Of a DNA stretch of 64,000 nt, positions 43,111-50,350 are shown piece by piece (the stretch's first letter is position 1; each line of letters begins with the position of its first letter). The stretch is from the NCBI GenBank assembly GCA_049324835.1, contig JBMOMT010000055.1:1-64000 (forward strand), given 5' to 3'. This DNA is from JBMOMT01 sp049324835. GTDB lineage: Bacteria > Chloroflexota > Anaerolineae > CAYNKW01. The notes under the pieces were generated by a model, which was given only the letters and a program-made list of their open reading frames with translations, was not told where the DNA came from and ran no database searches. The position numbers and the translations under genes are program-made.

Positions 43111-44501
43111 TTCCACTGGTGCTCCTCCCCAAGGAAAAATGCGCGACGACGGGCCCACAGAGGCAATGCCGCCAATCTGAAGCGAAACAGGCCTGCATTC
43201 CAGTTCTTCCACTCGATTAATTCCCGCTCTGCTAGATCGCACACGCCTCTGAGCAACACATCTTCGGTAACGTTTCTGGTAGATTCGTACTGATCGGCCA
43301 TACCTTTCAGATCTTGCAGAGAATATTCGAGTTCTAGATGGGCGGCGAGTATCCTTTGGCCTGTCAGCCATACGACGGTTAGTTCGTGAGAAGACATGCG
43401 ATGGGTGAGATCGCAGAGAAAATAGTGCACTTCTTGCAGAAACTCGGAAATAAAGTCCTCCTGATTCCATTCTTGTATTTTGGCCAATAGGTTTAACACG
43501 GTTTCTAAAAATCGTGGATGTCCATCGCATAGTGCAAGACAGAAATTTATCACTTCGTTGGACATCGAGTCTGCAATTCTATGGGACAAGAGAGGCCGGA
43601 TCTTTTCTTCCTTGTGGTGACGGATTCGGACAGGGTATCCCTTGGCCAGGAGCCTGTGAAGCAGATTCTCCCTGGGTAGATCGCACACAGCTAGAATAAA
43701 ATTGCCGTTTCGTGGATCGCGCACAAAATCATCAATGAATTTGATGATTTTGTCATTCAATCTGCCTGGATCACCTAGATTCTCAATGTGATCGATCATG
43801 ACCACTGGTCGCTTCTCACCCATGCCTTGCCGGAGACCCGTCCAATGCTCCAAAAACGCCTCTTTTCCGCCGTCCTTGAAAGCTTTTTTGTGTGGGCTGC
43901 TCAGGGTAGATACAGAATGTTTACTGGCCCAGATTTGGAACTTGTTTGTTAGTTGCCTGGCAAGATCGTAGGCAAAACCATTCAGATCCGAGGTAATTGG
44001 CGTTTCTATCAACAGAGGCACGTATTCGTCACTCAGGTCCTCACATAGGCGCGCGAGCAATCTGGACTTGCCCACCATACGCTGACCGCCCAATACTACA
44101 AAATGATGGCCCTCTGAGGCCTGTTTGAAACAGCTTTTGATCTCGGCGATTTCTCGGGCGCGAAGGCGATCCAGGTGTTCCGCGTTCTCGACAAGTTGTT
44201 GTCTTGTAGTGGGGCCGTCAGTTCGTTGATTTGACGACCCTGCGTCCGGCGACAGTGCAGCCTGGCCCTGCGACCTGATCCAAACATGCCCAGCTTGTGC
44301 TCCTTCGGTAAGTTGGAAGTCAATCCATTCGTGGCCCTTCTGTTTGTGTAGACGAGAAAATAAAGTAGCATCAGCCAACTCAATCCCTTTTGCTGCGAGT
44401 TTGCTCTTGAAATCTGCAAGGGACATTTTGGGGTTGCCAGGATGGTCCTTGAAATACGAATCGAGGATTTCAAGAATGACTCGATCGTTATCCGTTGTCA
44501 T
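43107..44501 (-). CDS. NTPase with N-terminal winged-helix adaptor shared with the caspase
   Basis: The 464-residue protein starts with a domain of about 80 residues (VILEILDSYFKDHPGNPKMS through WIRSQGQAAL) that matches the C-terminal domain of the neighbouring caspase. A P-loop NTPase follows, with Walker A GGQRMVGKSRLLARL near 137 and a Walker B-like VVMIDHIENL near 231, in which His stands where an acidic residue is usual. A helical end follows. Sharing of the adaptor suggests that it docks the caspase by like-with-like contact and controls it through ATP. The gene starts 42 bases after the caspase stop and overlaps the next gene by four bases. Confidence 0.85.
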   Translation of the reverse strand: MTTDNDRVILEILDSYFKDHPGNPKMSLADFKSKLAAKGIELADATLFSRLHKQKGHEWIDFQLTEGAQAGHVWIRSQGQAALSPDAGSSNQRTDGPTTRQQLVENAEHLDRLRAREIAEIKSCFKQASEGHHFVVLGGQRMVGKSRLLARLCEDLSDEYVPLLIETPITSDLNGFAYDLARQLTNKFQIWASKHSVSTLSSPHKKAFKDGGKEAFLEHWTGLRQGMGEKRPVVMIDHIENLGDPGRLNDKIIKFIDDFVRDPRNGNFILAVCDLPRENLLHRLLAKGYPVRIRHHKEEKIRPLLSHRIADSMSNEVINFCLALCDGHPRFLETVLNLLAKIQEWNQEDFISEFLQEVHYFLCDLTHRMSSHELTVVWLTGQRILAAHLELEYSLQDLKGMADQYESTRNVTEDVLLRGVCDLAERELIEWKNWNAGLFRFRLAALPLWARRRAFFLGEEHQWK

Positions 44502-44543
44502 TGTGCGCCTCTTTGGGGTTGTGATAGAGATGCGTGACCTTGG

Positions 44544-45569
44544 CTATACTAGTTGAATGGCGACCTCAATACCCTCATGCGTTAACCACACCATGCCACC
44601 CTCTGCCTGGTCTAAGAAACTATACTCGACCCATCCGATCTCTTTCAATCTATAGAGAGCACGTATCACATCATCTCGCTTCGCTTGGCAGTCTTGAACC
44701 AGTTTATCCAATTTTAATTTTGGAGATCCAGGATGTTTTTGATAATGTTTGTAGAGAATTGCCAGAATGCGCGTATCAAGACTTGGCGAAACGCTCTCCA
44801 GTGGCTTGGGGGATTTGGCCCCGCCAGCATAATAGGCGACCGCGAAATTGTCGGCTTGAGAGAATTTGAGGATAGGGTTTTGTTTATCGTTAGTACGCTG
44901 AGGCACTACTTTTCCAACGTATAAAGCAATGTCGGCAATGTAAGCATACCCGTCCTTGTCCGCAGCGCCGTATCCGGCTAACCCCTCCCGCAGGGCTTGG
45001 GTGAATACGCTGTAGGGTGTGCCAGTATAGGATAATTCGTTCTTACGCGAAGAAGCGATCATCACCCGACCACTGCCAGCCGTTAAAACAGCATCCAGCT
45101 CTGGTGGCGCAGGAGACTTGACAAAGCCCATAGACTTGGTGATTTCTGTCATGCCACCAGCATGACAGCAATCGAGCAATATCACGAGCTTTTTGGCCTC
45201 AATGGCGCGCAGCTTTTTGGTAAATTCATTTCCAGAGATGGCCGTATGAGTCAGATCGTGGGGGTCGTAACCATGCAGAACGAGATGGTAATGAGGCATA
45301 TACCCACCATGACCAGAAAAATAAACGATTGCTGTAGCTTCAGAATCATTCCCCGTCTGCCCGGCGAGCCAATCAAGGCTGTCGAGAATGGTCTGCCTGT
45401 TGGCATCAGCCTCGGTAAGAAGTTTGACATGCTGCGGTGGATAAGCACAGCGTTGGGGATCCACCAATATATCTCGTAGGCCAGTTGCATCCTCGACAGT
45501 GATTGGAAGGTCGGCTCCGACACCAATGAGCAAAGCATATCCGTGAGTGAAGTAGGGCACATCGGACAT
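44544..45569 (-). CDS. caspase-like (C14) protease with C-terminal winged-helix adaptor
   Basis: Residues 1 to about 245 form the caspase fold: YALLIGVGADLPITVEDATG, catalytic His 87 in YFSGHGGY and catalytic Cys 135 in LLDCCHAGG, with VMIASSRKNELSY and FTQALREGLAGYG later. Residues about 265-341 form a winged-helix-like adaptor (RILAILYKHYQKHPGSPKLK) that recurs at the N-terminus of the next gene's NTPase. Caspase-hemoglobinase proteins of this type are predicted effectors of regulated cell death or proteolytic activation. ATG 45569 has AAAGGAG seven bases upstream, embedded in a 12-base palindrome. A strong promoter lies 100 bases further up. Confidence 0.92.
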   Translation of the reverse strand: MSDVPYFTHGYALLIGVGADLPITVEDATGLRDILVDPQRCAYPPQHVKLLTEADANRQTILDSLDWLAGQTGNDSEATAIVYFSGHGGYMPHYHLVLHGYDPHDLTHTAISGNEFTKKLRAIEAKKLVILLDCCHAGGMTEITKSMGFVKSPAPPELDAVLTAGSGRVMIASSRKNELSYTGTPYSVFTQALREGLAGYGAADKDGYAYIADIALYVGKVVPQRTNDKQNPILKFSQADNFAVAYYAGGAKSPKPLESVSPSLDTRILAILYKHYQKHPGSPKLKLDKLVQDCQAKRDDVIRALYRLKEIGWVEYSFLDQAEGGMVWLTHEGIEVAIQLV

Positions 45570-45577
45570 CAGTAACT

Positions 45578-45589
45578 CCTTTCGAAAGG
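45578..45589 (-). promoter_or_regulatory. palindrome overlapping the caspase ribosome-binding site
   Basis: CCTTTCGAAAGG is a perfect 12-base palindrome. On the transcript the AAAGG of the Shine-Dalgarno AAAGGAG is its 3' half, so a small hairpin or a bound protein could limit translation of the operon's first gene. Confidence 0.4.
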
Positions 45590-45667
45590 GTGGGGTCTAT
45601 TCAATTGGATTCCTTGAAATTGTCGAAAACTTGGGATGTCAGGTGATGATGAGGTCTTATGGTAGGT

Positions 45668-45696
45668 ATTTTAGCGCAGTGACACCATATAGTCAA
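45668..45696 (-). promoter_or_regulatory. promoter of the caspase-STAND-kinase operon
   Basis: Minus-strand TTGACT (45696-45691) and TAAAAT (45673-45668), spacer 17. It lies between the glycosyltransferase stop and the caspase gene, giving a leader of about 90 bases. No further promoter is evident before the kinase gene. Confidence 0.75.
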
Positions 45697-45723
45697 GTGG
45701 AGAACTCGTGTGTCCAGTAAAAC

Positions 45724-46989
45724 TCACTCTATATCCGTGTACACCCCCTCCATCCCCGGCACGATGCGCGCCCAATCGAACCGCGCCGCCACAAACTCAC
45801 GCGCCGCCTGGCCCAAGGTGGCCCGCCGCTGCGGACCGCGCAGCAGCTCGACCGTGGCGACGGCAAATGCCTCCGGGCTATCGGCCAGCAGCAGCTCACG
45901 GCCCGGTGTGGCGCCCAGCCCTTCGGCCCCCACTGTCGTGCATACCATCGCCTTGCCCAGGGCCATCGCCTCCAGCACCTTGAGGCGCGTGCCGCCGCCC
46001 ATGCGCAGCGGCGCCACGACCGCCGCCGCTTGCGAGACGTAAGCGCGCACATCGGCCACCGCGCCGGTGATGGCCACTCCCGGCCGCCCGGCCAGCCGTA
46101 ACACGCGTGGATGGGGTTGCATGCCCACCACGTACAGCCTGGCCTCCGGCACCTGCCGCCGCACCAGCGGCAATATCTCGTCGGCGAACCACAACATGGC
46201 GTCGACGTTGGGTCGAAAATCCATCTTGCCCACGAAAACCAGGCTCGCCTGGCCCAGCTCGGGCAGGGCTGCCGGCTCGGGCCGGTAGCCGACATAATGG
46301 GCCACGTCGACGCCATTGGGCACGACGGCGATCTCTAAACCCGGCGATAGGACGCGCAGCGCGACGCGGTCGGTTTCAGAGACAGCCACCACCCGGTCGG
46401 CGGAGCGGCAGGCGCGGGTCTCGTAGCGCCGCAGCCGCCGCCACTGGACGAACGAGTAGGCAGCGCCGATCCAGCGGCCCGGCTGGCGCAGGTCGGTCTC
46501 GAAGGCGCGCTGTTGCAGCACATACTCGGCGTTGTGCTCGTCAAAGACGAGCAGGGGAGTGTTATCCGCCGGCAGGGGGGAGGGCAGCGGCGGCAGCCCT
46601 GGCGCGCGCTGGCCGCGCAGCCACAGCAGATACTGGGCCAGCTCGATGCCTTCGAACTGGACCACGTCGAAAGCGTGGCTGGAGGCCATTTCACCCAGAG
46701 CGCGTTGGAAATCCGTGGAGCGCAGGCGCAGGGCCATATCGGGGTGCGGGGTGAGGATCAGATGCCGCAGCCGGCTGATCAGCCTCCGGCGCGGCGCGAT
46801 CACCACCCGGACGCTGGCGCAGTGGTCGTTCAACGGCCCGGCCTGATCCATCTGCCCTTCGCGTTCGACAAAGGTGAGCAGGTGCACCTCGTGCCGCCGG
46901 GCCAGGTGGGCGATGAGGTGATAGTTGCGCATGGTGGTGCCCTGCCGGGGTGGGTAGGGCAGTTGCGGAGTGAGCATCAACAAACGCAT
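45724..46989 (-). CDS. glycosyltransferase (GT4/GT-B fold, PEP-CTERM Stp1-like)
   Basis: The 421-residue enzyme has the GT-B two-domain fold. The N-terminal half starts LLMLTPQLPYPPRQGTTMRN and has VFDEHNAEYVLQQ. The C-terminal half has VPNGVDVAHY, LVFVGKMDFRPNVDAMLWF and the donor-binding APLRMGGGTRLKVLEAMALG. It transfers a sugar from a nucleotide donor to an unknown acceptor, probably for a surface polysaccharide. It follows a second glycosyltransferase gene by 22 bases in the same direction, so the two form an operon. Confidence 0.88.
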   Translation of the reverse strand: MRLLMLTPQLPYPPRQGTTMRNYHLIAHLARRHEVHLLTFVEREGQMDQAGPLNDHCASVRVVIAPRRRLISRLRHLILTPHPDMALRLRSTDFQRALGEMASSHAFDVVQFEGIELAQYLLWLRGQRAPGLPPLPSPLPADNTPLLVFDEHNAEYVLQQRAFETDLRQPGRWIGAAYSFVQWRRLRRYETRACRSADRVVAVSETDRVALRVLSPGLEIAVVPNGVDVAHYVGYRPEPAALPELGQASLVFVGKMDFRPNVDAMLWFADEILPLVRRQVPEARLYVVGMQPHPRVLRLAGRPGVAITGAVADVRAYVSQAAAVVAPLRMGGGTRLKVLEAMALGKAMVCTTVGAEGLGATPGRELLLADSPEAFAVATVELLRGPQRRATLGQAAREFVAARFDWARIVPGMEGVYTDIE

Positions 46990-47011
46990 GGCAGGCGCTC
47001 TGCAAGAAGGA

Positions 47012-48124
47012 TCAACGGTCCTCGGCGACCTGGTGGTAGATGCGGAGCGTCTGGCGGGCGGTGCGCTCCCAGGAAAAGTAACCGGCGCGGGCCAGGGCTT
47101 TCTGCGACAACTCTTCGCGCAGGGTGTCGTCGGTCAGAACACGCCACAGCGCAGCCGCCCAGGCGTCCACGTCTGTCGCTTCCACCAGCACGCCGGCATC
47201 ACCCACCACCTCCGGCAGCGATGAGCTGTTGGAGACGATCACCGGCGTGCCGCAGGCCATGGCCTCCAGCGGCGGCAGGCCAAAGCCTTCGTAAACCGCC
47301 GGATGGGCCACCAGTCCGGCGGCGTTGTAGAGATAGAGCAGCTCGTCGTCGGGCACGCGGCCCAGGAAATGGGCCTTGTGGGTCAGGCGCAATTTTTCCA
47401 CCAGGGTGGGCACCTCGTCGTAGAGCCAGCCCGGCCCGCCCACCAGCACCAGTTCCACGTCCAGTTTGTAGGCGTCCAATAACTGACGATAGGCCCGCAG
47501 CAGCGTGGGCAGGTTCTTGCGTGGCTCGATGGTGCTGACAAAGAGCACAAAATCGTTGTTGAGGCCGAATTTTTCGGCCACTCGCCGGCGGGCCTGGGCC
47601 AGCGGCAGAGGGCGATAGATGGGGTTGGCGGCCAGATATACCACGCTGACCTTGTCTGCCGGCGCGCCGAGTAGCTTGAGGAGGTCCTGGCGGGTGTTCT
47701 CCGAGTCGGCGATGATGTGGTCCGTGCGGCGCACGGCCTGGTCGATCTGGCTGTAATAGCGGGCGCTCTCCGGGGTGAGGAATTGTGGGTAGAGCAGAAA
47801 GGCCAGGTCGTGGACGGTGATGACGGTGCGGCACGTGGCCCGGAAAGGTGGGATGAAATCGGGGCTGTGCATCACGTCCAATCCCAGGCGGGCGATCTCT
47901 GCCGGCAGGGCGTATCGTTCCAATCGGTGGTGAGAAGGTGTCCAGAGGGAAACCCGGCGAAAATTGGCCTGCTCGATGAGGTTGCTGCGATCCTTGCGAC
48001 TCTGCAAGAGCACGTATTCGTTGGCGCCGTCAATCTGTGCCAGCCATCTGACCAGGTGCAGGATGTATTGCCCGATACCGGCCTGGCTGTAATAGACCAA
48101 CCGCGCATCCATGCCGATGCGCAT
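47012..48124 (-). CDS. glycosyltransferase family 4
   Basis: The 370-residue product begins MRIGMDARLVYYSQAGIGQY and has the GT4 hallmarks HDLAFLLYP, IADSENTRQDLLKLLG, FVSTIEPRKNLPTLLRAYR and the donor-site HPAVYEGFGLPPLEAMACGT. This is mannosyltransferase-like GT4. The acceptor is unknown. A MITE copy ends 47 bases upstream of the ATG and may affect its promoter; no clear promoter is otherwise seen. Confidence 0.9.
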   Translation of the reverse strand: MRIGMDARLVYYSQAGIGQYILHLVRWLAQIDGANEYVLLQSRKDRSNLIEQANFRRVSLWTPSHHRLERYALPAEIARLGLDVMHSPDFIPPFRATCRTVITVHDLAFLLYPQFLTPESARYYSQIDQAVRRTDHIIADSENTRQDLLKLLGAPADKVSVVYLAANPIYRPLPLAQARRRVAEKFGLNNDFVLFVSTIEPRKNLPTLLRAYRQLLDAYKLDVELVLVGGPGWLYDEVPTLVEKLRLTHKAHFLGRVPDDELLYLYNAAGLVAHPAVYEGFGLPPLEAMACGTPVIVSNSSSLPEVVGDAGVLVEATDVDAWAAALWRVLTDDTLREELSQKALARAGYFSWERTARQTLRIYHQVAEDR

Positions 48125-48171
48125 GCGTGCTCCGTTTCCGCTAAAAATATCATGCGTGATGTCGCTACTTT

Positions 48172-48236
48172 GTGACTGCTCACCCTCCCGCAGGCTCTTG
48201 TAGTTTAGCCTGCGGGAGGGTAGGCTGGGCAGTTAC
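48172..48236. repeat. MITE-like element, copy B (65 bp, inverted relative to copy A)
   Basis: Its right end (30 bases) matches the reverse complement of copy A's left end at 29 of 30 positions. Its left end (25 bases) matches the reverse complement of copy A's right end at 24 of 25. The two 14-base inner arms are perfect inverted repeats around a 10-base centre. Flanking octamers GCTACTTT and GCTGCTTT agree at 7 of 8, as expected of an ageing target-site duplication. Confidence 0.8.
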
Positions 48237-48258
48237 GCTGCTTTTTACGTATCACGCA

Positions 48259-48765
48259 TCACATCATGACGCCTTCCATCTCCAACATGCGCCGTTTCAT
48301 GTCCAGCCCGCCGCCAAAGCCGGTCAGGCGACCATCGTGGCCGACCACCCGATGGCAGGGCACGATCACCGGCCAGGGATTGTGGGCCATGGCCTGGCCC
48401 ACGGCGCGGGCAGCGCGCGGCGATCCGACTCGCCGGGCAAGCTGGCCGTAGGTCAGGGTCTGGCCGCGTGGGATACGGCGCGTCTCTTGCCACACCCGTC
48501 GCTGGAAATCGGTGGCGCCGGTCAGGTCCAGCGTTTCATCGAAGGAGACGTCTTGGCCATCAAAATAGCGGCGCAGCTTGGCGGCCACATCGGCCAGAGC
48601 GTCGTCGTCTCGATGAGCGTCGTCGCCCCAGCGATGCCGCAGGGCACGCTGGGCCGCTTCCGAATCGGGTTGAGGAAGGGTCAGGTAGAGGAGTCCCTCT
48701 GGCGAGCGGGCGATGCCCACCCAGCCAAACGCCGTCTGAAACAGGCCGATTTTTACCTCTGTCAC
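48259..48765 (-). CDS. ogt: methylated-DNA--protein-cysteine methyltransferase
   Basis: The 168-residue enzyme removes methyl from O6-methylguanine onto its own Cys. The active site is VPCHRVVG, with GSPRAARAVGQAMAHNPWP before it and TGFGGGLDMKRRML after. The N-terminal domain begins VKIGLFQTAFGWVGIA. GTG 48765 is chosen because the longer start GTG 48831 lies only about 5 bases past the predicted transcription start, while AGGGGCG stands eight bases before 48765. It has its own consensus promoter. Confidence 0.9.
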   Translation of the reverse strand: MTEVKIGLFQTAFGWVGIARSPEGLLYLTLPQPDSEAAQRALRHRWGDDAHRDDDALADVAAKLRRYFDGQDVSFDETLDLTGATDFQRRVWQETRRIPRGQTLTYGQLARRVGSPRAARAVGQAMAHNPWPVIVPCHRVVGHDGRLTGFGGGLDMKRRMLEMEGVMM

Positions 48766-48843
48766 GTTATCTGCGCCCCTATCCTGGTTTTGTTGGCCAC
48801 AGGTCATCTGTGCCTGGGCCAGAACGGTCACGTTCGCCGATTA

Positions 48844-48871
48844 TTATAGCCGCCTGGCCGCTTCTGTCAAA
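48844..48871 (-). promoter_or_regulatory. ogt promoter
   Basis: Minus-strand TTGACA (48871-48866) and TATAAT (48849-48844), spacer 16, both perfect. Confidence 0.8.
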
Positions 48872-48886
48872 CGGCCGGGCGATGGC

Positions 48887-49543
48887 TTACTCGATGGCGC
48901 GCAGGATCAGATTGTCGAACTCGACTTCGGTGGGTGGGCTGGCAAAAGTGCTGGCGAACAGGCCCACGTCGCCGCGCTCCAAGGTGGCATCCTCCAGGCG
49001 CACGAGTGGCTCGCCGTTGGCGAAAAAGGCCATCTGCGCCCCCTGGCAGGTGACCTGGATGCGGTTGACCTGCCCCTGAGGCTGGATCTGCGCTGCTGCC
49101 TGCCAGTCGACCAACGTGATCCACTCGCCATTCTCCAGTTTGAACACGGCAAAGCGACCATCGCCGCTCAGATCGAAGCGATAAAAGTTGGCCGCGTCCA
49201 GGTAACGCACCAACACGCCGTACGAGTTTTTGGCGTCGCCGGCCACCTGGCGGGCCTCTACCTCCAGGCTGAAATCCTGAAAATTGCCGCCGGGATTGTC
49301 CCACACCAGCAGGTCGGCGGTCAGCACCTGGAAAAAGAAGCGGCCGTCGCGGTAACCCTGGGCTGCCTCGGTATCAGCGTCTTGTAGCCAGCGACTGCCG
49401 GGAGCGTCAAAACTGTCGCTCAAGGGCAATGCGAGCCTGGCGGGGGTGGGTGATGGCGCGCCTGGGCCGCGACAGCCAACGAACATCAGCGCCAGGAAAA
49501 GCGTCAACAGCCAGCCGAGGCCGTGAGAGGTGCATCTGAGCAT
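48887..49543 (-). CDS. lipoprotein with concanavalin-like (DUF1080-like) domain
   Basis: The 218-residue protein has a lipoprotein signal (LFLALMFVGC). The body is a laminin-G/DUF1080-like beta-sandwich: DSFDAPGSRWLQD, FFFQVLTADLLVWDN, YGVLVRYLDAANFYRFDLSG, NRIQVTCQGAQMAFFANGEP and a final VEFDNLIL. This fold binds sugars or acts as a surface module. ATG 49543 is chosen with AAGGA seven bases upstream over ATG 49549. It sits divergent from cvpA and has its own promoter. Confidence 0.78.
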   Translation of the reverse strand: MLRCTSHGLGWLLTLFLALMFVGCRGPGAPSPTPARLALPLSDSFDAPGSRWLQDADTEAAQGYRDGRFFFQVLTADLLVWDNPGGNFQDFSLEVEARQVAGDAKNSYGVLVRYLDAANFYRFDLSGDGRFAVFKLENGEWITLVDWQAAAQIQPQGQVNRIQVTCQGAQMAFFANGEPLVRLEDATLERGDVGLFASTFASPPTEVEFDNLILRAIE

Positions 49544-49573
49544 GGGCATCCTTTCGATAGTGGGTGTGCGCCA

Positions 49574-49602
49574 ATTGTACCACAATCGGCGGCCCGCGCC
49601 AA
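49574..49602 (-). promoter_or_regulatory. promoter of the 218-aa lipoprotein
   Basis: Minus-strand TTGGCG (49602-49597) and TACAAT (49579-49574), spacer 17. Confidence 0.55.
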
Positions 49603-49614
49603 GACGGCGTTTTT

Positions 49615-49642
49615 TTGCCTTTTGGCCGGAATGTGCTATACT
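49615..49642 (+). promoter_or_regulatory. promoter of the cvpA-mutS2 operon
   Basis: TTGCCT (49615-49620) and TATACT (49637-49642), spacer 16, with an extended TGC before the -10. It is back to back with the lipoprotein promoter. Confidence 0.65.
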
Positions 49643-49683
49643 CTTGGACGGAGGGGATGGTAAATGAGCTGAGGAGGCGAGTC

Positions 49684-50235
49684 GTGAACATACTGGATAT
49701 CCTCATGCTGGTGGGCCTGGTCGTAGGCGTGATGCTTGGTTTTGTGCGGGGCTTGGTGCAACAGGCCATGGGGTTGCTCTCTCTTTACCTCTCGATGGTG
49801 GTGGGCGTCTGGTCGCACCGCGTTTTTGGCAGTCTCTTTGTGGCCCTGTTTCCGTCGCTCTCGCGGCCCTCTGCAGACATCCTGGGTTTCATGCTGGCCG
49901 TGATCATTTTGCTCAATGCCCTGGGTTTCATCACCCGCGATTTCCAAAAGAACGCCCGTTGGATCCAAAAGATGCCGGCCCTGGTAAACCAGACGGGCGG
50001 GCTGGTGCTGGGGTTCATCACCACCGCTTTTTGGTTAGGCCTCGCCGGCACGGCCCTGGTGGTCATCGGTCAGGCGCCGTGGATCGGCGCCGAAGGAACG
50101 CACCAGGCTATCGTCGATTTGGTGGATGGCTCGTTGATGATCTTGGTGTTTCGTTACGCCTTCCAACTGGCGTTGTACACCGCTTACCCCTGGATACCCG
50201 GCGAGCTGCCCGAAATTTTCACCATGCCCCTGTAA
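49684..50235 (+). CDS. CvpA family membrane protein
   Basis: The 183-residue protein has four predicted membrane spans, starting LDILMLVGLVVGVMLGFVRG, a typical CvpA opening. The Escherichia homologue is needed for colicin V production and envelope stress tolerance. GTG 49684 has GAGGAGG six bases upstream. In many genomes cvpA precedes mutS2, as here (gap 115 bases). The C-terminus PWIPGELPEIFTMPL faces out of the last span. Confidence 0.8.
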   Translation: MNILDILMLVGLVVGVMLGFVRGLVQQAMGLLSLYLSMVVGVWSHRVFGSLFVALFPSLSRPSADILGFMLAVIILLNALGFITRDFQKNARWIQKMPALVNQTGGLVLGFITTAFWLGLAGTALVVIGQAPWIGAEGTHQAIVDLVDGSLMILVFRYAFQLALYTAYPWIPGELPEIFTMPL

Positions 50236-50350
50236 TCAGATGGCGGCTCTTGCCCCGATCCCCTCAATCCGTTTTTCCCTCAAGTTTGAGGTTCCGAGGG
50301 TGGCCTCCCCAGCCTGTTGACGCGCTCTGAGCGAGGAGTGGATTTTCGAC

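Noticed and set aside
43111..43530. N-terminal extension of the double-STAND protein
   Set aside because: It overlaps the preceding NTPase gene in another frame and is Arg/Ser-rich; the ATGA-coupled ATG at 43110 is far more plausible.
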